Below, piece after piece: positions 53,201 through 64,000 of a stretch of 64,000 nucleotides of DNA (position 1 is the stretch's first letter; every line of letters begins with the position of its first letter). This stretch comes from Fusarium oxysporum f. sp. lycopersici 4287 (lineage: Eukaryota > Ascomycota > Sordariomycetes > Hypocreales > Nectriaceae). The stretch covers positions 124,001-188,000 of the forward strand of contig NC_030997.1 of the NCBI RefSeq assembly GCF_000149955.1. The letters are read 5' to 3'. Under the pieces are notes generated by a model, which did no database searches, had not been told where the DNA came from, and saw only the letters and a list, made by a program, of their open reading frames with translations. Position numbers and translations under genes: made by a program.

Positions 53201-54435
53201 CGCAGACCGGGCTTGAGAGAAAGTTCTTCTTCTCTTCAGAGTAGGTGAGCTCTAGGTTCTCCACGGGAAGGTTCTTGAGGTTGAAGTCGTTAATGGAGGG
53301 GAACAGTGTCCCCAAAGGCTGGCCTTTGAGGCTGAAGCTTTCCGTGTCCAGTTTGATCTTCTCTCTGGCGGGTTCGTCCTTATCGTGCTCCTCACTGTCC
53401 TCCTCTTTATCATCCTTGTCATCCTTGTCATCTGACTGTTTCGTGTCTGGTTCGGTAGACAAGGGTACCATCTTCCCACTCGGTTCGTCGGTGTCATCTT
53501 GATTCTTATCCTCTTCATCTTCCGTTTCCTCGGGCACATCAACGACATCCTTCTCAGGTCCTAATAGTGAGTCAGGTTCGTGTCCAATGTATAATTCACA
53601 TGAACGCGGTTGAAGGAGGCGTCTGCAATCATGATAGATGTAGTCACTTACCTTTATACTTGTATAACTTGGCAGTCAAGCCCTTGATCCCCCAAAAGTC
53701 ATCTATATCTCCAGACAAGACAAATCCATCCATCTTAGACCTCCCAAGCTTCTCCTTCTCGCTTTCCTCATCCTTCTTCTCCTCAAGTGCTCCTCCTGCC
53801 TTGAGGGCAGTAAGGGCCCAAGGAATGGGCCCCGAGGTCGATTTGCCAGGGCTGTACAACGAGAAGCTCCAAGTCTCGTACAGATTCATGGCAGTTGAGT
53901 CGGCACTTTTGATGTCGGAGCCGCCTCGGCGTTCATCGGGAAGAATAAGGAAAGGCATTGGAGGCTTTTCGGTCTCATCATCCAAGATCTTGGCAACCAG
54001 TTGAGCAGGCTGCCCCTTGCTTGCTCGAATAGGCTGGACGGGAAGGTCGGCGAAGCCATTTATGTCCTCATCTGGGATGACAAGACATAGATTGCGTACG
54101 ACAGCGCCTCCGATAACTATAACTCGCTGGACAGGAGGATTATCGGACTTGACAGTTCTGTTCCAGCCCGCGAAGCTAGCACCAGCATCGGGCGGGGTGC
54201 CGGGCTGCTCATCGGTCTCTGAGTCAATCTCGGACAGTTCTGGGATCTCAACGTCGGGGCGAAAGGCAAGAGGTGTAGATCCTATGATGCGGCTGATGGG
54301 AACATCGAGAGAAGGCATTTCAATTGGATCCATTTCTTTCTCAATGGCATCTCCGGGGAGGACCAAATCCGGATCTGGGTTGGGCGGAACGAGGCCCCAT
54401 TCTGGAGGAAATTCGTAGCTCGATTGAGATGCCAT
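47211..54435 (-). CDS. giant multidomain protein with charged linkers, coiled coils and C-terminal propeller-like repeats (about 2,236 aa)
   Basis: Eleven exons: 54435-53652, 53560-52348, 52300-52174, 52128-51906, 51857-50968, 50918-50773, 50725-50541, 50501-50382, 50335-49153, 49106-49024, 48964-47211. All phases close if one base is restored at each of three spots (near 53226, 50056 and 47949). No signal peptide (MASQSSYEFPPEWGLVPPNP). The first 1,500 residues hold several beta-rich segments (FVLSGDIDDFWGIKG, VLGVVEINKVAIKVGLY, VSDGEIWINSLDVL, SKWVNPFNLNKNM) separated by Lys/Asp/Glu-rich linkers. Two long coiled coils follow (about 49550-49200 and 48960-48500), then a Pro-Glu linker (PEPEPEPTPQ). 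The C-terminal domain has at least five repeats of the type YVAFDGRRW...SGVTAAVYQNKLYLMHRG, like beta-propeller or lectin-like repeats. Intron 51905-51858 has a GAG acceptor; without it a TAA (51904-51902) stops the frame. Function unknown. Confidence 0.75.
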
Positions 54436-56741
54436 GACTAGAGTTGCTGCCTTGTAACTGTTTCGGGATGATTGAGTAGCTTAGAAGATTGATTATGGTC
54501 TACCGCTCGCGAAAGAATTGGCGATCCAGCTCTCCATAAGTACAAGCAATCAATCCCATAGCTGGCTGAAACAGTTAGACTCAAATGTCGCAAACTGAAG
54601 ATCGATCAATCATTGGATATTGCAATCTCTATCAATACGTGCGCAAAACCTGCTCATCAACAGGCCTAGTGCTGTCTCGCATGCAAGTCCAAACCATTGA
54701 AGACTAGGACACCTCAGTATCTCGATGTTCTTCTTCCCAATTGGGCATTAAGCTTCATTTTTCTGTCACTTCTCGCTTTGAACTAGCTGTGGCAGGGCTT
54801 AGCTGAGACATTCTAAATGGTGACGATCATCGCTGGCGGTGATGTCAATCGAACCAATTGAGACGATAGGGACATTATCTCCTGCATATCGCATCAGCAG
54901 AGACGTCGCAAAACAAAAAGTCAATCTGGCAGCTCATTGCTGTATTCGACAAGTTATGACACTGCGAGTGGAAAGAAAATCGGATGGAACACTGTCCGAG
55001 ATGGTGGATGGAGAAAAGATCAACTTCAGCTCATAGTTGGAGACAGATTATTGCCTGATTTGGGTTCTGCTAAATTAGCTACTGAAGACTAAAGCGTCGT
55101 GCCGCTGCGGGCCGCGCATACGTTGTCATCCCTCAGATCGCCCTCGCTCATCGATCGATTAATGAACGCCGCGGCTTTTTTGGACCTGGAGTAACAAAAG
55201 AATGATCTGTCTGGCTCTACATACTTTGTCATCAGGCGATTGAATTGCTTAAAATTATCGCAAGCAGAGTCTCGGGATGTTCAGGGCTGCTCGAAAACAC
55301 CAGCAAGGCTGGTCATAGGAATTAATAAAACATTATCTTCCTTGCTATCATAGCAACAACATAGTGACTCCTACTATGAAAAAATCCCTTACATAATCAA
55401 TTAATTAATCCAATATAAGAAAGAACACTAATCTAAAAACGAGATGCGTAGCATGGCTGTAATAGTTATAGGAACAAGGCAAGCCTTGCTGCTACAGGGT
55501 ATTTTGATGTTATCGCGATAAGGATAAGCTCTTATCAGTAATCTGGAGAAGCATGTCATTTCACCCTCCACCACGTCGCGATCGGCAGTTATACCGAAGC
55601 TAGAATGCCAATGGAAATGGAGTTGTCCAAATCTCAATGATAAAGATAGAAATATTTGCAGGCATTTCAACGGGAAAACAAGATGAAGCGAGTTCAAAAT
55701 AGATATCTCCGCCAAATATTGGATGATGATATAAATAGAAAGCTTGGCGTAGAAAAGGAGAATTCCTGCTTTGTCATTCCCAGCCTTAAAATAACAGCCG
55801 AGGCCCCATCGCGGGCAGGGCTCACCAATTGATTAGCGGAAAATATCTTGGCCCGATTTTATCTATACGAGGTTTTGCCCCGCGAGCTGCAAAGTTCTGG
55901 GCCCAACTTCTCCTGGTCCATTTACGAGAAAATGCACTTCTCTCTGCAATAAGCTTTACAAGTGAAAACTCTGTTGAATTGGAACTTTAGTATCGAGATG
56001 ACAGAGGTTAAAATACACAAGATCAAATTTGCACGGAACAATGCAGAGGTCAAGAAAAATATCACCAAACTGAGAAGTCTGCTGAAACTATCAGCGTTTC
56101 TAAAATTATCCGAACCCTGGCTGGAGCCAAAGTCCCAAGAATTGAATTGGGACGAAAAAAGAGAAAAGGGGGGGACGGGCCAGTTAAGCCTCAATGCGCT
56201 ATGTAACGGTCTCTCCGAAGCATAAAAACGCATGTCATCAAAGCGCTAAGCGGAACCCGGACATTCCGACCGTCAGCGAAAGAAAACGAGAAAGAATACG
56301 TACGTATGCAAACACGAAGGAAGTGAGGCAAAAGTCCAACGTTGCTTCTGCAGAAACTATTTAAACACACAGCCAGCCTCTTGACGGCCACAGGTTTCTG
56401 GTTGCGGCTTTGCATCATGAATTATTGGGGGAGGACGACGTAGGGAGGGAGCCATACCCGCTTTGGTCATCAATCTGACGTTAGCTACGGGGCGCTAGTA
56501 CCTGATTGTAAGCAGGGATGAGCCCCGTAGACTAGCAAAGCCCCGGCAGTTCTATGACAATGTCCGTCACTAACTTTGTACAAAAAGGACAGCAACGCTT
56601 CAAAATATACTGCTTTCTCTATCATTCTATCCTTCAACTCGCGGTGACCTTGTAATACCCCGCAAGTCGGTGCTACCACCTCTGACCACCATATCCTATC
56701 CATTCATTCTCTAGAGATCATCTCCACGAAACACCGCCAAA
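54436..56741. other. long intergenic region, nothing recognised
   Basis: 2.3 kb separating two divergent genes: the promoter of the giant gene on the left and a TATA-poor, C-rich promoter of the disordered-protein gene on the right. ORFs up to 103 codons occur but lack an ATG at a sensible place or coding character. Confidence 0.5.
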
Positions 56742-57716
56742 ATGCCCGGCCGCACTTCCCCAACACCTAGTGTCATGACACAGGAAGCCTACCGAAAGCG
56801 AAAAGAGGAGGAGAACAGCGCAGACGAAGAAGAGAACATCAACTACGATTCCGACGACGATGGCAAGCCAAAGAAGCAAAATGATCAAAGAAAACGCCAA
56901 GAAGCTCACCTCGCTGGGTACCGACAACAAATGATGAAGACGACCGAAGGCCCGCCATCAGTAGAACACTCGCGCATTCCCTCTATACAAGGCCCATGGA
57001 TGAACATCCCCGACGATGATAGCGACGACGACGTGCCGCTGGCGATGCTGCAGGCTCGAAGTCAACGCGATCGTATGTCTCGCTTAGCAGGTGTTCGATC
57101 AAACCCCAATCTCCGAGCTTCCGCGCAACAACACATGATGAGACCTGGTTCGGCGCAGGGAAAGCCCGATAACGGTTCACATCTGCGCTTACCATCCTTC
57201 GCAACGAATCTTCCTCAAGATCCTTTCCAAGACCCGTTTCAAGATCCATTCCAGACGAAGAAGCCGATGTTTACGGGCGGTTTAATCAGTGTTATTGCAA
57301 ACGAGGAGCGCGCTAAAGCTTCGCGGCGGGGAACGCCGAGTGCTAGCTTTCAAGCACCACAGAACCCGTTTGCTTTGACGGGTGCATCGCCATACATGCC
57401 TTCACCGTATGGCGCGCCAATGCCGCAGCAATTATCGAGACCGCAAACGCCTTCTGGCCAAATACATCAGCAAATACCCCAAGGCATTCAGGACCAGATG
57501 CAGTTCATACAGACGATGACGTTTGGCGCGCAACATCAGTCTAATAATTCATGGGGTAGCATTCCGCAACGGCCGGGAACGAGTGGTAACGCGGCTCCGG
57601 CGGTGAAGCCTGCGCTGCCGGCTTACGGAGGGTATGCGCAGTCTATTCCGCCGGCGGAGAGGAGTAACGTTGGGTTGCCTAGTCGATATAGGGCGGTGTC
57701 GAAGCAGAAGGCGTAA
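56742..57716 (+). CDS. conserved disordered protein with DPF and NPF motifs (324 aa)
   Basis: Single exon. Starts MPGRTSPTPSVMTQEAYRKR, then acidic and basic patches (EENINYDSDDDGKPKKQNDQ, AHLAGYRQQMMK), a DDDSDDDVPLAMLQ segment, and three consecutive DPF(Q) units (LPQDPFQDPFQDPFQ). GGLISVIANEERAKASRRG and NPFALTG follow, then a Gln/Pro-rich tail. Proteins of this layout (YRKR...NYDSDDD...YRQQMMK...DVPLxxLQ...GVIANEERAxxxRRG) are widespread single-copy unknowns in filamentous ascomycetes. DPF and NPF peptides bind clathrin adaptors and EH domains in endocytosis, so an adaptor-linked role is possible but not shown. Unlike its accessory neighbours it looks like a core gene. Confidence 0.85.
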   Translation: MPGRTSPTPSVMTQEAYRKRKEEENSADEEENINYDSDDDGKPKKQNDQRKRQEAHLAGYRQQMMKTTEGPPSVEHSRIPSIQGPWMNIPDDDSDDDVPLAMLQARSQRDRMSRLAGVRSNPNLRASAQQHMMRPGSAQGKPDNGSHLRLPSFATNLPQDPFQDPFQDPFQTKKPMFTGGLISVIANEERAKASRRGTPSASFQAPQNPFALTGASPYMPSPYGAPMPQQLSRPQTPSGQIHQQIPQGIQDQMQFIQTMTFGAQHQSNNSWGSIPQRPGTSGNAAPAVKPALPAYGGYAQSIPPAERSNVGLPSRYRAVSKQKA

Positions 57717-58092
57717 TGAAAGTGAATAGAATGATAGACTGGGGGAAGCGATATGATACCTGATGCGGAGATAATGCGATTCGGAGACTGTACCAAACAT
57801 ATATTTTATTTGTCTACTGGGAATTTGGCGTTCAAAATGCATGATTAGATATACACGGCCTGTATAATATAATTCTTCATCATTGATCATAAATGAATCT
57901 CAAATATCGCCATGAACCCACTATGATCTGTATCACATGTCCCAAACCCATGGTATTCACTATCATAAGATAAAGACAGTCTGGTCGCTTAGCGCACCTC
58001 GAAAATGCTCAACATCATGTTATTTTAGCGAGAGTAAGCCAATCACCGTCCATTTCCATTCAGTCACCCAATTTTCCGACAATAACCCGCTC
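57717..58092. other. intergenic, convergent 3' flanks
   Basis: Spacer between two convergent genes; nothing recognised. Confidence 0.5.
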
Positions 58093-59795
58093 CTAATCGA
58101 CCGGCGAAACAGTAAGCATGAGCCTTCTCCCGCGCGGAGCTATATTGAACCGATCCTCCATCTCCATCTCCCAATCCTTCATTTCTTCCGCAACTCTAAA
58201 CCTTAAACCTGATCGCATGACCTCGCTTACAGCCCAATAAAGCTCCTGCCACGCAAGATTCTGGCCGATACAATTTCTCTTACCAAGACTAAACGGTGTG
58301 AGAGCAGATTTCATCTCCGGAGTCTCGGCGAGCCATCGCTCAGGGATGAATCTCTCTGGGTCCGGGAAGACTGAGGCATCGTGGTGGTGAAGCCAATTCT
58401 GCATTCCGACAACCGTGCCTGATGGGAGAGTGTACTGGCCGAGCGTCATAGGCTCGGTAAGTAGACGAGGTAGGGTTGAGATGATTGTTGGATGAGCGCG
58501 GAAGGTTTCTTTGATGATTGCATTGATGTATGCGTTGTTTCTGATGACCACAATATCATCATCAGGTATTGCCAGTACTTCCGTGCGCAATCGCTCCTGA
58601 ATAGCGGCGTTATCCGGCTTTGAGAGCTCGTACAGCAAGTATGTCAATGTCGACGATGTAGTACCCGAGCCAGCAAACATATAGCCCATAGCTTCCTCGA
58701 CAAGCTCTTCATGAGTAAGTTTGCGCCCCAGGTATCCATCAACCCCAGTCGCAAGAGGCGTAAGCAAATACTTCTCATCATCCGTACTCTTCTCCAGAAA
58801 GTGATCGACCATCTCATAAGACTTCTCCCGCCAGTAATCTCGTTTACGATATGAGTCACCAATGGCGCCTGGCAATTTGGTACCGACGTCAAATCTGGCT
58901 ACAAAAGGAAGGGCGCCGTCAAAGAGCAACGTAAGGGCGCTTCCATCCATTGCTTGGAGTAGTTTGAGAGCAGCTGCGCCATTGATGTCGTTGGAGAAGT
59001 CTTTTGCGAAGCCAGCTTGGCATATTACCTCAAGGCTGAAGAGACCGCATAGTGTGTAGGCATCGACGGGAGATGATGTGCCGCTTCTAAGCCGTTGCGC
59101 GAGACGTTGGGCATTGCCTTTTATCAAGGGATCGAGCAGCACAACGGACTGCATTGAGTATGGGGGACTGCTCATCTTTCTTCGTGCAGCATGTTGTTGG
59201 ACATTTCTATTATATCAAGTCAGATATGATATCAGGCCCTACCATATGAAGCCAGTGGAGAACGTAGGAGGAGGTGACAGAAAGGAAAACTATACTCACA
59301 TCATCTGGAAAATATTGTCTTTACCCACAAAGGTAGCAGCTTCATAGAAGTCTGGGTTTTTAATCATTCCCTTGGTATTGAGATAGATGGTGCGCAGGTG
59401 TCTCCAGTTACTGATTGATACCTCATTCGGACCAGTTCGTACAATAGGACCGTACTTCCTGTGTAGTTCCTCCAGCTTCTGTATTCCGGTTCTTGTATCA
59501 GCATAAGCTCGAAGGGGATGGTTGAAGATGCACATACGTAAACGCGACGGCCTTGTATGGTACTCAGCCAAACTGCTGCTCCAGTGAGCTTGGTAGAGGA
59601 TGGCCCGGGGACATGTCGAAGTGGACTGAAGAGTAAACGACGGATAATCTGCAAAGCTCTCGATTAGACGGTGATATGAGCGGAGAGACGGCGACTGACT
59701 TTAATTGATAAATAAAGCAGACATAACGATAGTGAGAGCACTGTGAGGAGAGCTTCTCGAGAGAAGTCCGAAATGTTATCAAACAAGCCGCTCAT
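58093..59795 (-). CDS. cytochrome P450 monooxygenase (499 aa)
   Basis: Exons 59795-59700, 59648-59538, 59478-59300 and 59206-58093, in phase. N-terminal membrane anchor (ALLTVLSLSLCLLY), hinge PLRHVPGPSSTKLTG, then KYGPIVRTGPNEVSI. C-helix NVQQHAARRKMSSPPYS. I-helix oxygen-binding motif GYMFAGSGTTSST. ExxR in KETFR. PERF region FPDPERFIPERW. Heme-binding loop FSLGKRNCIGQNLAW with the thiolate Cys. All catalytic elements are present. An ER-bound oxidase using CPR electrons is expected. The sequence looks like the CYP families that oxidise secondary metabolites or xenobiotics in Pezizomycotina; the substrate is unknown and no biosynthetic core enzyme is adjacent. Intron 2 uses the ATACAG acceptor 16 bases beyond an AAG alternative that breaks the frame. 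Confidence 0.93.
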
Positions 59796-60877
59796 GCCGA
59801 CAGGTAGGAAGATTATAAGTGAGAAAGTCGAGACTGCTATTGAATTCTAAGGCTAGGCTCTCGATTTATACAGTTGATACTTCAATTACCGAGTAAGCGA
59901 AGGCATTTATAATTCAACGTCGCTTTTCATCTTCTTAAGTAATAGGAAACTCAGAGGTCTTTGCGGGGTTAAATAACTGTGGCCCATTGGCTACTCGGCC
60001 CCTCATGGCCATGAAGCAATCGGGATGTGGAGTCCCGCTCTCACAATTGAGTCGGTTCTCTTCGACCAAGGCATCCTAAAGTTCCTGTGCTCCCGCTCTC
60101 TCCTACATCTATCTCAACTTTTAGTAGATCTCTTTCATACTAGATAATATCGCATTTTGACTCTACCCAGCATAGAATACATGATAGAATACATGATAGA
60201 ATAAGCGTCGAGACACGCGGCAGACCACGGTGATAGACAATGCCGCCTTCAACTCGGTCACTTTTAGTCTTCCCCGAATCTAGTGTTACCCCGCAATCCC
60301 GCAACCCCGGCATTCAGTAAACGCCGGCTCAAGCTGAGTGCGTTTATATTGACATTGAAGTCCTTTGTATCATGATTCAATTGAGGCGGTAATTTGCGAT
60401 CAATATGTTCAGCTTCGTGCCTACTCAGCGGCTGAGATGAGACCGCCTGCAGATACTAAGCCGAGACTGATCTTGAAGTAGCAGTCTGCACCTGCTGCTA
60501 CACGATTCAACGCGAGATGGTGTATAAGCATAGCGTTTTCTTCAAGTGAAAAGTCCTTCACTCTAGAAGGAAATTGCTAAGATTAATGGCTTCGGATTCT
60601 GTTCGGATATAAGAATAGAAGTTTAGCTTATGTATGAAAACTGGAAGGGCTTGAACACTATACGGCCGAATCTTGACGTTGCAGTGACACTCTTGGCAGA
60701 AATTCCTTCACGATGCCCGGACTGACTATTCACCCGTTCCGTACAGGGATCAGAAGAGGGGCGCTGAACTCCTTTCACAACATGTCAGATTTATCGTTTG
60801 GAGATAGGAAAAGAGCATGAAGAACAAATCTGACTCTATGACCCTGTTGGTAAACCTATCGTCTAAATCGGTTTGCT
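59796..60877. other. intergenic with a short tandem repeat
   Basis: P450 promoter and HET-gene promoter. A 12-bp unit ATAGAATACATG is repeated 2.7 times at 60172-60203. No gene recognised. Confidence 0.5.
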
Positions 60878-63032
60878 ATGTCCACACCTCCTATCTCGCA
60901 GCTATGCAAGAACTGCTCACAGGTTCTCGATATCGATTTTTTGCTGGACCATTACCCCATCACAACAAAGGCTACCGCCCATACGANNNNNNNNNNNNNN
61001 NNNNNNNNNNNNNNNNNNNNNNNNNNNNNNNNNNNNNNNNNNNNNNNNNNNNNNNNNNNNNNNNNNNNNNNNNNNNNNNNNNNNNNNNNNNNNNNNNNNN
61101 NNNNNNNNNNNNNNNNNNNNNNNNNNNNNNNNNNNNNNNNNNNNNNNNNNNNNNNNNNNNNNNNNNNNNNNNNNNNNNNNNNNNNNNNNNNNNNNNNNNN
61201 NNNNNNNNNNNNNNNNNNNNNNNNNNNNNNNNNNNNNNNNNNNNNNNNNNNNNNNNNNNNNNNNNNNNNNNNNNNNNNNNNNNNNNNNNNNNNNNNNNNN
61301 NNNNNNNNNNNNNNNNNNNNNNNNNNNNNNNNNNNNNNNNNNNNNNNNNNNNNNNNNNNNNNNNNNNNNNNNNNNNNNNNNNNNNNNNNNNNNNNNNNNA
61401 AGGTCCATTGACCAGTGTGAATCAACCTGTCATCCGCGGGGGCCTTCTGGCTCAATTCCCTCGCGACTTCTCGATATATCGGATTATAAAACCAGGGGAC
61501 GGATCCAACTCGTGCAGACAGAGAAGTTGCCAAGAGTCAAATACGCAGCGCTAAGCTACTGCTGGGGAAATGCAGATGATGCAGCTTATCAACCGAAGAC
61601 AAATTCTGCCAATTTATCAGAAAGGCTCAATGGTTTTTGTATCGACACTATGTCTCCTGTCGTTCGCGATGCTGTCATCACTTGTCAAGCCTTGGGGATG
61701 CGTTACTTGTGGGTTGACGCGCTCTGTATTCTCCAAGGGAAAGCTGATGTCGCGGACTGGGACATAGAAAGCCAGAAGATGACTGACATCTTTCGCAATG
61801 CATATATCACGATTTGTCCATCGTCGTCAAACAGCTGCCGGGAAGGTTTTCTAGGTCAACGTCTGGTGCACCCTGGCATTCGTGTCAAGACTCCGATAAC
61901 ATCAAACGCTATTTTCCAGAACGAAAGCCGGGAATACTCTATTTTGCCATACTTTGAGCATGATAAGAATACACCCTCCTTCATTAACAGCCATGAGTTT
62001 ATAAATTCGAAATGGTACAGCCGCGCTTGGGTATGGCAGGAAGTAAACTTTTCAGCCCGTCTCGTCATCTTCACACCTACATTTGTCTTTTACCGGTGTC
62101 CAGAGACTCTGCTGTGCGAGAATGGCGCTAGAAAAGAAACAGCAATAATCCGAGAAGGGTTAGGAGAATATCACAGTAAGAGATATCAAGATGCACAGCC
62201 GTTTGCATTCTTCAGAACCTGCGTGGAAGATATCTCAAGCAAGGACATCAGCTTCGAATCAGACCGTTTAGCGGCAGTGGCAGGTGTTGCCAAGCAAGTT
62301 TCTCAAGCGACAAGTAGTCAATATGCTGCTGGTCTCTGGGTCAAGGACATTTATAAAGATTTGATCTTTGAGAGAAATCTTCGCTCGCGAAACAATCGTG
62401 ACAAGGGCGGACTCGAGAAATACATCGAGTCATTGAAGACCAGACACTCTGCGATAGGACCTACGTGGTCTTGGCCTGGACATAGAGCCGGAGTCTGTTG
62501 GGACTCGAACTTCTCGTCGGTGGACCACGAGACTCTGCAGCTTAATTTTGCAGATTGGAGATATGAGTGCAAACATCTCGTTATCACCACTGACAAAGTA
62601 GGTGATAACTTGTTTGGTCAAGTCAGCCGGGGTTCTTTAGCTGTGACCACTAAAATGGCGTCTTTGACTGAAATTGCAGCACTTCACGACGGAGACGATG
62701 ATGAACTGATCAGAGACATGCTGATTACGCCGGAGTATACAAGTCAAGTCGCTTGCGGTATCAAATGGAACTGGGATGTTGACAACGAGGAGACTTCAAG
62801 TCATCTGGCAGATAAGATCCTGGCCATGGCATTCTCTAGCTGTTTATATGGACGCAGTAGCATCAGAAACATGTATGGATTGATGGTGTATCCGGCGGAG
62901 AAAGAGGGCGAATATTACCGAGTAGGATCCTTCGAGGCAGAGAGTACTGCTGATGATGATGATGATGCCGACGAGAATACTGGGGTTCTTATGGCAGAGG
63001 AGTGGAAAGAGAGAAGTATTGTAATCATTTAG
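60878..63032 (+). CDS. HET-domain protein (contains N gap)
   Basis: Starts at ATG 60878 (MSTPPISQLCKNCSQVLDID); the CxxC start is common in HET proteins. A 413-N gap (60987-61399) follows, then PSRLLDIS, KYAALSYCWG (HET block 1), MRYLWVDALCILQ (block 2) and SRAWVWQE (block 3). The C-terminal half is a helical region with TRHSAIGPTWSWPGH, ending in an acidic stretch (STADDDDDADENTG). The frames on the two sides differ by one base with the stated gap length, so either the N count is an estimate or an intron lies in the gap. The likely role is incompatibility or cell-death signalling after non-self recognition. It is not closely related to the HET gene at 2698-4811 and keeps an open frame. Confidence 0.87.
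60987..61399. other. assembly gap (413 N)
   Basis: Run of N inside the second HET-domain gene. Confidence 0.99.
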
Positions 63033-63110
63033 AATAGAACTTTATTACTTGCATATCATAAAAGACGACTCTATAGCTGCTGGAATACCGAACTGAAAAG
63101 CTGCTAGTAG

Positions 63111-64000
63111 CTACTGAGCGCCAAGGAACATGTATCGCACACAGCCTGCATCAATGTACCCTCCAATACCGCCATTGTCGCCTACGAGTCAACCCATTAG
63201 TATACGATCAGTGAAAGATGGGACAGAGTACTTACAGCCTGCATAAGCCTTTACAAATAAATCTTTGCAAAGCGGGCCATCCTTTCCAAGCGGTGTATAC
63301 GGGTCCTGTGACTCAACAGTCGTCTTACATCCCTCAACCCACGAAACCTCATAGTAATAGAGATCGCTCTTCGTTGTACCAGAGACAGGGCTGTCGGGCT
63401 TCATCTCAACGGGCAGGTTGGCCTCGCAGTAGGCATCTGCCAAGGCCTTCACGGCGCCTGGACTAACGTCCTTATGATCACCGCCTCTGTTCTTACAGAA
63501 GACCGGACCTAACTCCAGAGGTGTGATCTTCTCCTCTGGTGGTGCTGGAGCTTCGGTAGGCTTGGTCGAGACCCATGATGCGCAATATGTGTTCTCGACG
63601 CATGCCTGTCCTCTGCCACCGCCCCCCTGAGCACACTGTGTGTTAGTCGCTGTCTCAGCGCATGAGCTACCGTCAGGAGTAGAGATAGGTCCTGGAACAT
63701 CGGTAAGTGTTGGGAGACCAGTCAAGTGAAAGGGCGGTGCTGTTGTCGATGTGGTAGGCATAGCGGTGTACTTGTAGGTACCGCATCCGACATCAATGGT
63801 ACCCTCGAGAAAGCTGTTCTCAGAATCAAAGCACTCATCGCCAAAAGCGTACATCGAATCACCACAGGGAATCTGGCAATCGCCCTTTGCACCGCTCCAG
63901 TCGTATTCGAACACCCAGCCCTCGCAAGACTCAGCTCGTTCTCGGAGCATATGTCTTCTCATGTTGAGCGACGCACGTTTCTCTTGAGACCCGCTCTCAG
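63111..64000 (-). CDS. secreted-type cysteine-rich protein, C-terminal part (runs off the window)
   Basis: The 5' end lies beyond 64000. Exon 64000-63236, then a 54-bp intron (GTAAGT...CGTAG), then 63181-63111 ending CVRYMFLGAQ. Splicing joins KAYAGC to DNGGIGGYIDAGC; reading through would end falsely at 63189. Paired cysteines throughout (GDCQIPCGD, DECFDS, VGCGTY, SSCAETATNTQC, QACVENTYC, FCKNRGG, DAYCEANL, EGCKTT, PLCKDL). The C-terminal segment WVEGCKTT...GPLCKDLF...CDNGGIGGYIDAGC occurs, from memory, at the end of large secreted SGNH-hydrolase-like and chitinase-like fungal proteins. The catalytic part, if any, is outside, so I give no function. Confidence 0.78.

Noticed and set aside
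53145..53537. Separate short gene ending at 53145, followed by a new gene from 53193
   Set aside because: The frame change lies inside a continuous stretch (NLELTYSEEKK followed by LSLKPGLRLEVDVLF) that reads as one domain. A one-base shift explains it better than two genes.
55922..56233. ORFs on both strands upstream of the disordered protein
   Set aside because: Short, overlapping, without coding composition; treated as intergenic.
58093..59795. P450 as part of a secondary-metabolite cluster
   Set aside because: No polyketide synthase, peptide synthetase or terpene cyclase lies in the window, and its neighbours are a disordered core-type protein and a HET gene.
1..64000. CRISPR arrays, bacterial operons, rRNA genes, telomere repeats, intact transposons
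   Set aside because: None seen. The sequence is eukaryotic with spliceosomal introns; only decayed repeats and short tandem repeats were found.

Overview
The window is from a filamentous ascomycete, most likely a Sordariomycete of the Fusarium type. Nearly every gene has short (39-90 bp) GT-AG introns. Zn2Cys6 regulators, MFS carriers, HET-domain proteins and secreted Ser/Thr-rich proteins dominate. Two nuclear tRNA genes carry introns, and there are A+T-rich stretches with C-to-T decay that looks like repeat-induced point mutation (RIP). The content is typical of an accessory or subtelomere-like region. It is draft sequence with two N gaps (1883-2135 and 60987-61399), and several genes carry single-base shifts in short homopolymers that look like consensus errors. 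All multi-exon models below were spliced by eye and checked for reading-phase continuity; none has been compared with a database.

Layout, 1-21 kb: a truncated Zn2Cys6 regulator; a secreted Ser/Thr-rich protein with an N gap; a HET-domain gene broken by a stop codon; a Zn2Cys6 regulator divergent from a 10-exon allantoate/pantothenate-type permease, followed by a convergent 10-exon amino-acid/choline-type permease; a secreted GH5 mannanase with a C-terminal CBM1; a second secreted protein of the first Ser/Thr type; tRNA-Leu(AAG); a DHA2 drug-efflux-type MFS carrier divergent from a frameshifted Zn2Cys6 regulator; tRNA-Pro(AGG).

21-38 kb: two small basic minus-strand ORFs that share a duplicated upstream region; a monocarboxylate-type MFS carrier; a seven-helix-like membrane protein divergent from a Zn2Cys6 regulator; two tandem F-box-like paralogs with acidic tails; an orphan multi-pass membrane protein; a cysteine-rich, probably surface-anchored protein; and a decayed membrane-protein relic with a more heavily mutated copy at 45.1 kb.

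38-47 kb: a likely catabolic module of a 680-aa Zn2Cys6 regulator, an enolase-superfamily enzyme (MR/MLE type) and a convergent 3-hydroxyisobutyrate-dehydrogenase-like oxidoreductase, then a small secreted cysteine protein with a Kex2-like site.

47-64 kb: an 11-exon gene for a protein of about 2,236 residues. It has several beta-rich segments separated by Lys/Asp/Glu-rich linkers, long coiled coils and a C-terminal propeller-like repeat domain. It is the least explained object in the window. After it come a conserved disordered protein with DPF/NPF motifs, a cytochrome P450, a second HET-domain gene with an N gap, and the 3' end of a secreted cysteine-rich protein.

Regulation: three regulator/transporter (or membrane protein) pairs are divergently transcribed. 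In two of them the shared promoter holds CGG/CCG-type sites suited to Zn2Cys6 dimers. The enolase-superfamily gene has a CreA-type CCCCGC site upstream, consistent with carbon-repressed catabolism.
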